A stretch of DNA of 38,437 bases, taken from an uncultured Prevotellaceae bacterium. GTDB lineage: Bacteria; Bacteroidota; Bacteroidia; Bacteroidales; Bacteroidaceae. Positions 6,005-14,497 of this stretch are shown here, piece by piece (within the stretch, counting starts at the first letter, position 1; every line of letters begins with the position of its first letter). The stretch lies in contig CALEPV010000045.1 in NCBI GenBank assembly GCA_937910905.1, positions 1 to 38,437 of the forward strand. Direction: 5' to 3'. The notes below the pieces were generated by a model. That model was not told the origin of the DNA. It saw nothing but the letters and a program-made list of their open reading frames with translations, and made no database searches. The position numbers and the translations under genes were made by a program.

Positions 6005-8860
6005 TCACTTCTCCAGCGTGCTCCAGGTGAGTCCCTTCTGCACTGTTCGTTGTGGCCATACGTAGCTGAGAAGAACGGCTACCACGACACTCACTAGCAT
6101 CGAGGCGAAGCCGAAGAGCAGGAAGTTGGCAGTGGTGTAGAAGTTCATGTAGAACACCGTGGCCGTGCCGGCGAGGAAGCCTATGAGGGCGGCCCGCGAA
6201 CCGATGCGCGGGAAGAAGATGCCCATCATAAACAGACCGCCGATGGCTCCGCTGAGCAGGCCGAGTATGGTGTTGAAGTAGTCGAGCAGCGATTGTATGT
6301 CGATGGTGGCCATGAGCATGGCTATTGCCATGCCGATACCACCGGCTACGATACCAGCGATGCGGGCGACATGGACAAGTCCCCCGCCCCGTTCCCCTTC
6401 AGAGGGGGAGAGTTGAATGTCTTGCTGGGCCTCATCCGATGTCTTGTCTGCGGCCTTCTGTTCTGGACGGTGACCACCCTCCCCCTTGAGGGGGAGCGGG
6501 GAGGGGGTCTTCCACTTCTGCCACAAATCCACGGTGAAGGCTGTGGAGATGGAGTTGATGTTGCTGGCTATGGTGCTCATGGTGGCGGCGAAGACTGCGG
6601 CTATGAGGAGGCCAGCAAGTCCGGCGGGAAGCTGGCTCATCATGAAGAAGGGGAAGATGGCATCGCCCTTGGCCATCGTGATGTCGAGCTGCTCGGGATG
6701 TGTCTTGAAGAAGGTGTAGAGACCAGTGCCTATGGTGAAGAAGGCGATGGTCACTACGACGGACATTAGGCCGTTGGTCAAGATGCCACGTGCTGCGCTC
6801 TTCTCGTCGCTGGTAGTTAGGTAGCGCTGGATTACGGTCTGGTCGCTGGTGTAGCTGATGAGGTTGTTGCACAGGCCGCCCAGGATGACCACCCACCATG
6901 TGGCGTTTTGCCAGCTGAAGGGATGCTCAGTGTCGATGAGGAAGAGGCGCAGCTTATGGTGGTCTGTGGCTATCTGCCAGAAGTCGGAGGCGCCGTTGTC
7001 GCCGGTGTTGACTATCAGATAGACTGCTGCCAGCACAGCACCGCCTACGAGGATGATGCCCTGTATGACGTCGCCCCACACCACGGCCTCAACGCCGCCC
7101 ATAGTGCAGTATATGATGGTGATGAGGGCCATCAGCGCGATACATATATATATATTGATACCGGTGACGGCGGTCATGGCCAGCGAGGGAAGGAAAAGCA
7201 CGAGGGCTGTGCGAGCCACCATGAACACGATGAACAGCACGGAGGCCATGAGGCGCGTGGCGTAGTTGAAGCGGCGCTCGAGGTACTCGTAGGCCGTGGT
7301 GACGTTCAGGCGGCGGAAGAACGGCAGGTAGTAGCGTATGACGGGGAACGACACCACGAGAATGCACACCTGCATGGGGTAGTAGGTCCAGTCGGTAGCG
7401 TATGCCTTGGCGGGGATGCTCATGTAGGTGATGGCAGAGAGCATCGTTGCAAAGATGCTGATACCTGCGGCCCACCATGGTATGCGGCCTCCGCCCTTGA
7501 AGAAGTCATCGGTCGAGTTGCTGGCGCGGCGCATGAAGTAGTAGCCCAGATAGACCATGCCCAGCAGGTAGAGTATAAGTACAATCCAGTTGAGCAGACC
7601 GAAGTCGGCCGTGTAGTCCACTGTGACGGCTGTCACATCGGCAGAGCGCACACCAGGTTTCTCCTCGCCTCCGATGACTACCCATGTAGGGAAGCCTCCG
7701 GCAGAACGCAATGTCACCACCGTAGCATCGGCACGAGCCAGCAGAGGACTCTCGAACATCTGCACCCATGTCTGAGTGATGGTGTGATATATCAGCAGCT
7801 GGCGGTTGAAGCGATAGAACTCAGGCGGCTCCTTGAGGTAGTAGATGCGTTGCAGCGCGGCGTGGTCGCGCTCGTCCTGAGTGCAAGTGGTGTCGGCCAT
7901 GATAGCCTCGTTGCTGATGGCCGACTCGAATATGCTCTTGTCCACACCACCGAAGCATATGATGTGGGCTGCGCCGGAGCTTACTGCCTTGGCACCTACA
8001 AGTGCGAACTCCTCGCCGGTGGCTGTCAAGCGTGTGTCGCCTGCGAACTGCCAGCTGCGGCTGCGCAGGTCGTAGCGAATCACATTGGGCACACAGCGTG
8101 GGGTGGGGTAGGCCGTAGGGTCGAAGCCGCCCAGCAGATAGACGCATGGGCCAAGGCTATCGCGCTGCATCACAGCCACAGCCTGACGGCGGTGTGGGCC
8201 TGCCATCTCATTCAGCACTTCCCACTCCTTGGCCTCGGGCCATGCCATGCGGAAGAACTGGCGCGACGGTACGCCGCCCGACTCACCGGCCACAACGTAG
8301 ATATATCCTTCGCCGTAGGTGCCAGCCATCTGGTCAAGACCAATGGGAAGCTCTGGCAGGACGCGCTGTACAACCTCTCCATTGCTGAGCGAGAGTAGCG
8401 TGACCTTGCGGCTGCTGGTGCCGCTGGCTTCCAGACCACCTATGCACACCACGCCTTCGGGCACAGTAACACTCGCACCATAGGCTACGGCAGCAGGCAG
8501 TTCGCCCATACGCTGCCACTCGCCTCCGTCGAGCGGATGCAGATTGACATGGATGTCCGCGTAGTAGCGCTTGGCTCCGCCCTCATATACAGGCTCATCG
8601 GGGAAATTGCAGCCGCCAGCCACGATGATGGCATCACCGCTGGTACCTGCAAATGTGCCGCTCAGTCCATCGCCGGCAGGGGCTGCCAGCTGGGTCAGAG
8701 GATGGAAGGCTGCGCTGTTGAAGCGGGAGTTTGCGGTTCCCCCGGCCTGCCCATGAGCGAATAGGGGGAATAAGAGGAAGCAAAGGAGGAGGGAAAAAGC
8801 CCCACCCCCAGCCCTCCTTGTGAGGGAGGGAGTGGAATGTATTTGGGATTGTGGTTTCAT
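6005..8860 (-). CDS. Kelch/NanM-like mutarotase domain fused to sodium:solute symporter (probable sialic-acid transporter)
   Basis: 951 residues in two parts. The N-terminus is a signal sequence (hydrophobic FSLLLCFLLFPLFAHG, residues 22-37) followed by a kelch-type beta-propeller (about 45-410) with repeated blade motifs (VAGGCNF, VCIGGLEAS, VYLLGGFDP, ICFGGVD, VVIGGEE). It resembles NanM, the N-acetylneuraminate epimerase that converts alpha- to beta-sialic acid. From about 425 (LLNWIVLILYLLGMVYLGYYF) to the end it is a sodium:solute symporter of the SSS family with about a dozen membrane segments. Fusion of anomer conversion to uptake fits the adjacent lyase. Two palindrome-encoded insertions (about residues 784-828) lie in a cytoplasmic loop and a third in the signal peptide n-region. 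The start 21 nt after the lyase stop implies one operon. Confidence 0.9.
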   Translation of the reverse strand: MKPQSQIHSTPSLTRRAGGGAFSLLLCFLLFPLFAHGQAGGTANSRFNSAAFHPLTQLAAPAGDGLSGTFAGTSGDAIIVAGGCNFPDEPVYEGGAKRYYADIHVNLHPLDGGEWQRMGELPAAVAYGASVTVPEGVVCIGGLEASGTSSRKVTLLSLSNGEVVQRVLPELPIGLDQMAGTYGEGYIYVVAGESGGVPSRQFFRMAWPEAKEWEVLNEMAGPHRRQAVAVMQRDSLGPCVYLLGGFDPTAYPTPRCVPNVIRYDLRSRSWQFAGDTRLTATGEEFALVGAKAVSSGAAHIICFGGVDKSIFESAISNEAIMADTTCTQDERDHAALQRIYYLKEPPEFYRFNRQLLIYHTITQTWVQMFESPLLARADATVVTLRSAGGFPTWVVIGGEEKPGVRSADVTAVTVDYTADFGLLNWIVLILYLLGMVYLGYYFMRRASNSTDDFFKGGGRIPWWAAGISIFATMLSAITYMSIPAKAYATDWTYYPMQVCILVVSFPVIRYYLPFFRRLNVTTAYEYLERRFNYATRLMASVLFIVFMVARTALVLFLPSLAMTAVTGINIYICIALMALITIIYCTMGGVEAVVWGDVIQGIILVGGAVLAAVYLIVNTGDNGASDFWQIATDHHKLRLFLIDTEHPFSWQNATWWVVILGGLCNNLISYTSDQTVIQRYLTTSDEKSAARGILTNGLMSVVVTIAFFTIGTGLYTFFKTHPEQLDITMAKGDAIFPFFMMSQLPAGLAGLLIAAVFAATMSTIASNINSISTAFTVDLWQKWKTPSPLPLKGEGGHRPEQKAADKTSDEAQQDIQLSPSEGERGGGLVHVARIAGIVAGGIGMAIAMLMATIDIQSLLDYFNTILGLLSGAIGGLFMMGIFFPRIGSRAALIGFLAGTATVFYMNFYTTANFLLFGFASMLVSVVVAVLLSYVWPQRTVQKGLTWSTLEK
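6381..6412 (-). repeat. In-frame GC-rich palindromic insertion in symporter loop, copy 1
   Basis: On the coding strand a C-rich arm (CTCTCCCCCTCTGAAGGGG) is followed by a G-rich tail. It encodes LSPSEGERGGG in the loop before VARIAGIVAGG. It has the same layout as the copy at 6474, 19 codons away. Confidence 0.65.
6474..6507 (-). repeat. In-frame GC-rich palindromic insertion in symporter loop, copy 2
   Basis: CCCTCCCCCTTGAGGGGGAG on the plus strand is nearly a perfect palindrome with G-rich flanks. It encodes TPSPLPLKGEGG after FTVDLWQKWK. With the 6381 copy it adds about 45 residues to a loop between membrane segments. Confidence 0.7.
8799..8835 (-). repeat. In-frame GC-rich palindromic insertion in the symporter signal peptide
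   Basis: A C-rich/G-rich palindromic segment (CCCTCCTTGTGAGGGAGGG on the plus strand) encodes STPSLTRRAGGG at residues 9-20, immediately before the hydrophobic core. It adds two Arg to the n-region, so export would tolerate it. Confidence 0.6.
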
Positions 8861-8881
8861 AGTGGCAGCTTTTGGGGTATC

Positions 8882-9820
8882 CTACTTATTGCAATGTTTG
8901 AAGAAATCGATAGCCTCCAGCTCTGCACGCAAGCGTGCTTCTTCCTCATCGGTGATGTTCTGGAACGGAGTGCGGTTGGGGCCGAGGTCGAGACCGATGA
9001 GCTTCATAATACGTTTGCCGCCCACGATGTTGCCACGGAAATGGCAGATGACATCGATTACGTCCTGGGCGTAGTTCTGCAGGGTGCGAGCCTTCTCGAG
9101 GTCGCCTTCAGCCCAAGCCTTCAGTATGCCAGTGAGGCAGCGGCCGTTGTAGTTTGTCGTGCCGCCTATGCCACCTTGAGCACCACCCATGGCGAGGCAT
9201 GGCAGTATGGTTTCGTCCTGGCCGTGCAGCATGTCGAACTTGCCATCCTTATAGCGGCGGCAGCGGTTGTACTCGTACAGGCTCTCGAAGGTGTACTTGA
9301 TGCCGGCGAAGTTCGGAATGCGTCCGTCGACGGCCTGTAGCAGGTCGAGCATGGAGAGGTACACACCGTTGAATGCCGGTATGTGGTAGAAGTAGAACGG
9401 CAGCTCAGGAGCGCCGCAGGCTATCTCCTCGCAGTACTTGACGAGTTCCTCGATGCGCCCCACCTTGGGGAAGGGTGATGCCATGGCACCGATACCCCAT
9501 GCTCCAATCTGCTGGGCGTGGGCAGCGAGGTCGTGAGCAGCCTTGACGCAGGTGGCACCAACATGAACTATCACCTTGAAGTCGTTCACCTTGCCGGCAG
9601 CCTTGAGGTCGGCTACAGCCTTGACCCATGCCTCGGCTATCTGCTTGCGCTCATCGTCGCTGAGCAGGTAGCCCTCACCCGATGAACCGTTGATGAACAC
9701 GCCCTTCAGTCCGTTGCGTGCCAGCAGGCTGGCGTATTCTGGTATGATGTTGAGGTTGATTTCGCCGTTTGGATGCATCGGTGTGAAAGGTGCATCAATA
9801 AGTCCTTTGATCTTTTCCAT
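8882..9820 (-). CDS. nanA: N-acetylneuraminate lyase
   Basis: 312 residues, DapA/NanA class I aldolase superfamily, normal length. It cleaves N-acetylneuraminate to ManNAc and pyruvate. The GSSGEGYLLSDDER block (45-58) is the sialate-lyase form of the substrate carboxylate-binding loop. Tyr145 in FYFYHIPAF and the Schiff-base Lys175 in FAGIKYTF are the catalytic pair. It is first in the operon: the kelch-symporter gene begins 21 nt downstream. The upstream 346-base gap to the divergent ABC genes carries a four-unit palindrome array (9906-9985), which would lie in the transcript leader if the weak -7-like box at 10037-10044 is the promoter. Bacteroides homologues are often called nanL. The real dapA of this window is at 15617, which supports this paralogue being the sialate enzyme. 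Confidence 0.92.
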   Translation of the reverse strand: MEKIKGLIDAPFTPMHPNGEINLNIIPEYASLLARNGLKGVFINGSSGEGYLLSDDERKQIAEAWVKAVADLKAAGKVNDFKVIVHVGATCVKAAHDLAAHAQQIGAWGIGAMASPFPKVGRIEELVKYCEEIACGAPELPFYFYHIPAFNGVYLSMLDLLQAVDGRIPNFAGIKYTFESLYEYNRCRRYKDGKFDMLHGQDETILPCLAMGGAQGGIGGTTNYNGRCLTGILKAWAEGDLEKARTLQNYAQDVIDVICHFRGNIVGGKRIMKLIGLDLGPNRTPFQNITDEEEARLRAELEAIDFFKHCNK

Positions 9821-9905
9821 AGTATATGTAGGTTAGTTTTGTTGTGCTTGTTGATATTCAGGTAGTTTGCTGAGCTACGCCTTGTGCTGCCGACCGAGCT
9901 AATCG

Positions 9906-9985
9906 TGCACCGTGGTGCAAGTGTTGCTGCACCGCGGTGCAGCACCCTCTCCACCGCGGTGCAACGACCCTTGCACCACGGTGCA
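9906..9985. repeat. Array of four 14-bp palindromes on an exact 22-bp pitch (nan/ABC intergenic)
   Basis: Units start at 9906, 9928, 9950 and 9972: TGCACCGTGGTGCA, TGCACCGCGGTGCA, TCCACCGCGGTGCA, TGCACCACGGTGCA. Unit 2 is a perfect palindrome. Unit 4 is the reverse complement of unit 1, so the whole block is also an inverted repeat (arms 9906-9941 and 9950-9985, 8-nt centre GCACCCTC). A degenerate fifth unit in phase at 9994-10007 keeps the right half GCGGTGC. The rest of the gap 9821-10166 holds the two promoters and no gene. Confidence 0.93.
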
Positions 9986-10036
9986 CGAATTGGGCCGGTG
10001 CGGTGCCTGTTTTTGTAGGGCGCATCTATCCAGCTG

Positions 10037-10044
10037 CGAAGATA
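10037..10044 (-). promoter_or_regulatory. Possible -7 box for the sialic-acid operon
   Basis: The minus strand reads TATCTTCG, one base off TAnnTTTG. The nearest TTTG lies 27 nt upstream rather than about 20, so this is weak. It would put the start near 10030 and give nanA a leader of about 210 nt that contains the palindrome array. Confidence 0.35.
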
Positions 10045-10106
10045 CGCAGAATATCTGATAGATAGTGTGAACAAAATGTAAATTTCGCAGTACGGGATAG
10101 ACGATT

Positions 10107-10138
10107 GTTGCCATATAAGTGTATTATCACTACTTTTG
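10107..10138 (+). promoter_or_regulatory. Promoter of the ABC transporter operon
   Basis: GTTG at 10107-10110, 20-nt spacer, TACTTTTG at 10131-10138, fitting the Bacteroidetes -33/-7 consensus. The start point would be near 10145, inside the longest open frame from 10119, so translation must begin downstream, at the GTG at 10167. Confidence 0.7.
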
Positions 10139-10166
10139 CACCGTTAAGCAAAGCACACATAACAGA

Positions 10167-10832
10167 GTGATTGACCTGCACAACGTACATAAAACCTACC
10201 GTGGCGCACAACCGTTGCATGTGCTCAAGGGTATTGAGTTGCATATAGACCGTGGTGAGTTGGTGAGCATCATGGGTGCCAGCGGCTCGGGCAAGAGTAC
10301 GCTCCTGAACATTCTGGGCATCCTTGATGACTACGATGAGGGCGAGTACCATCTGGATGGAACGCTAATACGGCATCTGTCGGAGACACGTGCGGCGCAC
10401 TACCGTAACCACATGATAGGCTTCATATTCCAGAGCTTCAACCTCATAGGCTTCAAGACGGCAGTGGAGAATGTGGAGCTGCCACTGTTCTATCAGGGCG
10501 TGAGTCGCAGCCGTAGGCATCAGCTGGCCATGGAGGGGCTGGAGCGCATGGGACTCACCGACTGGGCTCAGCACTATCCCAATGAAATGAGTGGCGGGCA
10601 GCGTCAGCGTGTAGCCATTGCCCGTGCCCTTATCGCAAAGCCCAGTATCATCTTGGCCGACGAGCCTACAGGCGCACTGGACAGCAAGACGGGAGTGGAG
10701 GTCATGGAGCTGCTCAAGCAGCTGAACCATGACGATGGCATAACGATGGTCATTGTGACGCACGACGCGTCGGTCGCTGCGCAGACCAATCGGGTGATAC
10801 GAATCAAAGACGGCTTGATAGAACAGCCTTGA
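10167..10832 (+). CDS. MacB/LolD-type ABC transporter ATP-binding protein
   Basis: 221 residues from GTG at 10167 (VIDLHNVHKTYRG). The open frame extends to an ATG at 10119, but that codon lies upstream of the probable promoter -7 box, so GTG is chosen. Walker A is GASGSGKS (37-44), the signature is MSGGQRQR, and Walker B is IILADEPTGALD, followed by the switch His in VTHD. The sequence fits the MacB/LolD/FtsE subfamily, which powers FtsX-like permeases in mechanotransmission of peptides, lipoproteins or drugs across the envelope. It is first of five co-directional genes; its stop overlaps the next start by one base (TGATG). Confidence 0.93.
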   Translation: MIDLHNVHKTYRGAQPLHVLKGIELHIDRGELVSIMGASGSGKSTLLNILGILDDYDEGEYHLDGTLIRHLSETRAAHYRNHMIGFIFQSFNLIGFKTAVENVELPLFYQGVSRSRRHQLAMEGLERMGLTDWAQHYPNEMSGGQRQRVAIARALIAKPSIILADEPTGALDSKTGVEVMELLKQLNHDDGITMVIVTHDASVAAQTNRVIRIKDGLIEQP

Positions 10833-12088
10833 TGGAACTACTGGCAGAAATATGGCAGGCCGCGCGGCGCAACAAGCTGCGTACGTCGCTCACAGGCTTT
10901 GCTGTGGCATGGGGCATCTTCATGCTCATCGTATTGCTGGGGGCAGGTGCAGGTCTCATCAATGCCCAACGCGAGAATCAGGGTGAGTGGGTGGACAACT
11001 CTATGATGGTGTTCGGCGGCATGACCAGTAAGGAGTATGAAGGCTTGAAGGAAGGTCGCGACATACGCCTGAATCAAGGTGATATAGCTATCACAGAAAC
11101 GTCATTTCCACAGCACATAGACCAAGTGGGGGCCATGCTATTCGAGAACGGTGCAACCATATCGCTGGGAGCAAACTATGTCACAAGTTCGCTGCGGGGC
11201 ATCTATCCCGAGTATGCCACTATTCAGAAAGTCAAACTGCGTGCAGGGCGTTTTATCAATGCTATTGACCAACAACAGCAACGCAAGGTAATAATCATGG
11301 GTGAACGTCAGGCGCGTGAGCTGTTGCGCGGTGATGCAGCCCAGCTCATAGGGCGTAGGGTCAAAGTTGGACAGATTGCGTATACTGTGGTGGGCATCAT
11401 GCGCGACGATGACAGCCAGATGTCAAACGAAGCTATCGTGCCGTTCACTACCTTGCGTACCATATATAATCGTGCCGACCGCGCTGACCGAATAGCATTC
11501 ACATTCCACGGCCTGCAGACAGAGGAGCAGAACGAAGCCTTCGAGGAGCAGTACCGCGCTGCGCTCAACCGCAATCACCGTGCCGCACCCGACGATGCAG
11601 ATGCCGTATGGATATGGAATCGCTTTACGCAGGCCATGCAGATGGAGCGCGGCACGACCATCATCGAGACAGCTTTGTGGATTATTGGACTGCTCACGCT
11701 GCTGAGCGGCATCGTAGGTGTGTCTAACATCATGCTCATCACAGTGCGTGAGCGAACCCATGAGTTTGGCATCCGCAAGGCTATCGGTGCCACGCCTTTC
11801 TCGCTGTTGCGGGTGATAATCACAGAGAGCGTGTTGGTGACGGGCTTCTTTGGATACATAGGTATGTTCCTAGGTATAATGGCCAATCTCTATATGGACT
11901 ATTCGTTAGGCGCCAAGCCCATAGATACAGGACTGTTTCAGACAACGATATTCGTTAACCCCACCGTCAGCCTTTCCACATGTATCGGCGTGACTGTAGT
12001 GCTGATTGTCGCGGGTACAATCGCCGGCCTGGTGCCGGCAGTCAAGGCCGCACGCATAAGGCCAATAGAAGCCCTAAGAGCCGAATGA
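10832..12088 (+). CDS. MacB-like FtsX-domain ABC permease 1
   Basis: 418 residues starting MELLAEIWQAARRNKLR. It has an N-terminal membrane helix (GFAVAWGIFMLIVLLGAGAGL, about 20-42), a periplasmic MacB_PCD-type domain (about 45-275, with GVYPEY-like GIYPEY and GERQARELL) and three C-terminal membrane helices of the FtsX domain, including the family motif VSNIMLITVRERTHEFGIRK. It pairs with the second permease to make a heterodimer driven by the upstream ATPase. The start overlaps the ATPase stop (TGATG); its own stop overlaps the next ATG by 4 nt. Cargo cannot be read from sequence. Confidence 0.92.
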   Translation: MELLAEIWQAARRNKLRTSLTGFAVAWGIFMLIVLLGAGAGLINAQRENQGEWVDNSMMVFGGMTSKEYEGLKEGRDIRLNQGDIAITETSFPQHIDQVGAMLFENGATISLGANYVTSSLRGIYPEYATIQKVKLRAGRFINAIDQQQQRKVIIMGERQARELLRGDAAQLIGRRVKVGQIAYTVVGIMRDDDSQMSNEAIVPFTTLRTIYNRADRADRIAFTFHGLQTEEQNEAFEEQYRAALNRNHRAAPDDADAVWIWNRFTQAMQMERGTTIIETALWIIGLLTLLSGIVGVSNIMLITVRERTHEFGIRKAIGATPFSLLRVIITESVLVTGFFGYIGMFLGIMANLYMDYSLGAKPIDTGLFQTTIFVNPTVSLSTCIGVTVVLIVAGTIAGLVPAVKAARIRPIEALRAE

Positions 12089-13335
12089 TAAAGTTCATTG
12101 ATATTGACACATACCACGAGTTGCTCGACACCCTGTTGCGCAACAAGACACGCTCCCTGCTTACTGGCTTCGGAGTGTTCTGGGGGGTGTTTATGCTGAT
12201 ACTGCTCATAGGTGGCGGGCAGGGCTTGAAGGAGATGTTGTCGAAGAATTTTGAAGGCTTCGCCACAAACTCGGCCATGGTCTGGGAACAACCCACCACA
12301 CTGCCGTATCATGGCTATAAGAAAGGACGTACTTGGCATCTGGTGACCAACGATGTTCAGCGGTTGCGCCAGCAGGTGCCGGAGTTGGATGTGATATCGC
12401 CGATACTGTCCAACTGGGGCAGTACCATCGTACATACCGACCACCGCACGACAGGCAGCATGAAAGGTGTGTTGCCGGAGTATGCTCGTGTGGAAGCTCC
12501 CAGCATACGTTACGGACGGTTCATAGATAATATGGATATAGCCCAGCGGCGCAAGGTCTGCGTCATAGGCGAGAAGATCTACAAGTCGCTCTTCCCTGCA
12601 GGCGGTGACCCTTCAGGTCAGTATATACGCATCGACTCCACGTACTACACTGTGGTGGGTGTGGATGTAGGCACCAGCAACATCAATTTCAACGGCGGCT
12701 CGGAAGAGACCGTCAGCATCCCGCTCTCGCTGATGCAGCAGGCCTACAATGCCGGCGACCGCATAGACATGATGGCCATAACGGTCAAGCCTGGCGTGAC
12801 TGTAAGCAGCATAACCCCGCGCATACGTCAGGTTGTGGCACGCGGGCACGACATTGACCCTGCCGACGAGAGCGCTGTGATGGTGTTCAACACCGAGGTG
12901 CTGTTTGGCGTGATGGACAATCTGTTCGCCGGTGTGGACCTGCTGATATGGCTCGTGGGCATAGGTACACTGTTGGCTGGAGCCATAGGCGTGAGCAATA
13001 TAATGATGGTCACCGTGCGTGAACGTACCACTGAGATAGGCATTCGGCGAGCCATTGGCGCTACGCCCCGCATGATACTGACACAGATTATATCCGAGAG
13101 CATACTACTCACGGCAGTGGCCGGCATGAGCGGTATATTGCTGGCAGTGCTCACGTTGCAGGCCTTGCAGCTGGGCAGTACGACCGACGGCATTGTGGAG
13201 ACCCACTATCAGGTGACCTTCGCTACAGCCATTGGAGCCGCGTTGCTTCTAGCTGTGCTGGGTACGTTGGCTGGTCTGGCACCAGCTGCGCGCGCCATGA
13301 ACATCAAACCCGTCGATGCCATGCGCGATGAATGA
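12085..13335 (+). CDS. MacB-like FtsX-domain ABC permease 2
   Basis: 416 residues from the ATG at 12085 that overlaps the previous stop (ATGA); the longer frame from 11980 runs through the upstream gene and is rejected. Architecture repeats that of permease 1: first helix GFGVFWGVFMLILLIGGGQGL, a periplasmic domain with GVLPEYARVE and GEKIYKSLFPAG, then three helices with VSNIMMVTVRERTTEIGIRRAIGA split across the FtsX core. The two permeases are clearly paralogous but diverged, as expected for subunits of a heterodimer that arose by tandem duplication. Translation coupling at both ends supports equal expression. Confidence 0.92.
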   Translation: MIKFIDIDTYHELLDTLLRNKTRSLLTGFGVFWGVFMLILLIGGGQGLKEMLSKNFEGFATNSAMVWEQPTTLPYHGYKKGRTWHLVTNDVQRLRQQVPELDVISPILSNWGSTIVHTDHRTTGSMKGVLPEYARVEAPSIRYGRFIDNMDIAQRRKVCVIGEKIYKSLFPAGGDPSGQYIRIDSTYYTVVGVDVGTSNINFNGGSEETVSIPLSLMQQAYNAGDRIDMMAITVKPGVTVSSITPRIRQVVARGHDIDPADESAVMVFNTEVLFGVMDNLFAGVDLLIWLVGIGTLLAGAIGVSNIMMVTVRERTTEIGIRRAIGATPRMILTQIISESILLTAVAGMSGILLAVLTLQALQLGSTTDGIVETHYQVTFATAIGAALLLAVLGTLAGLAPAARAMNIKPVDAMRDE

Positions 13336-13365
13336 ACAGTATAAACATACATACGGCATAAGATA

Positions 13366-14481
13366 ATGAAAAAGATTCTTCGACTTCTGGCCTTTGCGCT
13401 GATAGCGCTGGTATTCATAGGTACATTTGTGTTCCTCTATATGAACTCCCGTCCTACGCATACATCCTACGACGAACTGACACCTACGGTGCGTGACCTG
13501 CGTCGCACAACTATCGTGACAGGTAAGATAGAGCCACGCGATGAGGTGGCAGTCAAACCGCAGATCAGCGGTATCATCAGCCAACTGCACAAGCAGGCGG
13601 GCGACCATGTAGAGGCAGGCGAGGTAATAGCCACCGTAAAGGTGATACCAGACATGCAGAGCCTCAGCAGTGCTGAGAGCCGCGTCCGGCTGGCACAGAT
13701 CAATCTTGACCAAGCGCGCATTGACTATGACCGGCAGCGTCAGCTCTATGACAAGGGCCTCATAGCGGCCAATGACTATGAGAAGACGCGTCAGGCATAT
13801 CTGCAGGCAGAGCAGGAGCGAGCCGCTGCACAGGATGCGCTCGAGGTGGTGCGTGACGGTGTGTCGAGCAGCAACGCCTCTGCCAGCAGTACGCTGGTGC
13901 GCAGTACTATCAGTGGAATCATACTGGACATACCAGTCAAGGTGGGCAACTCTGTAATCCTGTCCAATACCTTCAACGATGGTACCACCATAGCAACTGT
14001 GGCGGATATGTCCGACCTGATATTCCGTGGCAATATAGATGAAACCGAGGTGGGGCGGTTGCATGTGCCCATGGACATGGATATCACTATCGGGGCTCTG
14101 CAAGACTTGCACTTCACTGCAGCGCTGGAGTACATAAGCCCCAAGGCAACGGAAGCCAATGGTGCAAACCAGTTTGAGATAAAGGCATCAATAAGTCTGC
14201 CTGATACTTTGGATGCCACGACGATACGAAGCGGCTACAGTGCAGCCGCACAGATAATATTGGCTGAAGCACGTCAGGTGCTGACACTCCCCGAAGGTGC
14301 AATAGAGTTCAGCGGCGACAGTACATTTGTGTATGTGCGCAAGGACGCTGGCGATGCTGCGACCTACGAGCGCCGTCACGTCACAACGGGCCTGTCGGAC
14401 GGCATCAACATCGAGATACTGTCAGGCCTTGCAGCAAGCGACCATGTGCGTGGGTCGATACGAACAGAAATGTCCAACTAA
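13366..14481 (+). CDS. Periplasmic adaptor (MacA/HlyD-like membrane fusion protein)
   Basis: 371 residues. One N-terminal membrane anchor (LRLLAFALIALVFIGTFVFLYM, 5-26). A biotinyl-lipoyl-like half domain follows (VKPQISGIISQLHKQAGDHVEAGEVIATV), then a helical hairpin (about 100-160, rich in Gln, Glu and Arg), the second lipoyl half (STISGIILDIPVKVGNSV) and beta-barrel and membrane-proximal regions. Such adaptors link MacB-type pumps to an outer-membrane TolC channel. No TolC gene is in the window, so the channel must be encoded elsewhere. The gene begins 30 nt after permease 2. Placement of the adaptor after the permeases, rather than first as in macAB, is a Bacteroidetes-like order. Confidence 0.92.
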   Translation: MKKILRLLAFALIALVFIGTFVFLYMNSRPTHTSYDELTPTVRDLRRTTIVTGKIEPRDEVAVKPQISGIISQLHKQAGDHVEAGEVIATVKVIPDMQSLSSAESRVRLAQINLDQARIDYDRQRQLYDKGLIAANDYEKTRQAYLQAEQERAAAQDALEVVRDGVSSSNASASSTLVRSTISGIILDIPVKVGNSVILSNTFNDGTTIATVADMSDLIFRGNIDETEVGRLHVPMDMDITIGALQDLHFTAALEYISPKATEANGANQFEIKASISLPDTLDATTIRSGYSAAAQIILAEARQVLTLPEGAIEFSGDSTFVYVRKDAGDAATYERRHVTTGLSDGINIEILSGLAASDHVRGSIRTEMSN

Positions 14482-14497
14482 CAATAACACCTTAACC

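Noticed and set aside
6908..8398. 496-codon plus-strand open frame opposite the kelch-symporter gene
   Set aside because: It is antisense to a well-supported gene, has no recognisable domain and arises from the GC-rich codon bias. Other long antisense frames (22036-23154, 32958-34040, 13249-14112) were dropped for the same reason.
9906..9985. CRISPR array
   Set aside because: Units of 14 bp and spacers of 8 bp are far below CRISPR sizes, units are palindromic, and there is no cas gene.
10119..10166. ATG start at 10119 for the ABC ATPase
   Set aside because: It precedes the -7 box at 10131-10138, so it would not be on the transcript; GTG at 10167 aligns with the family start.
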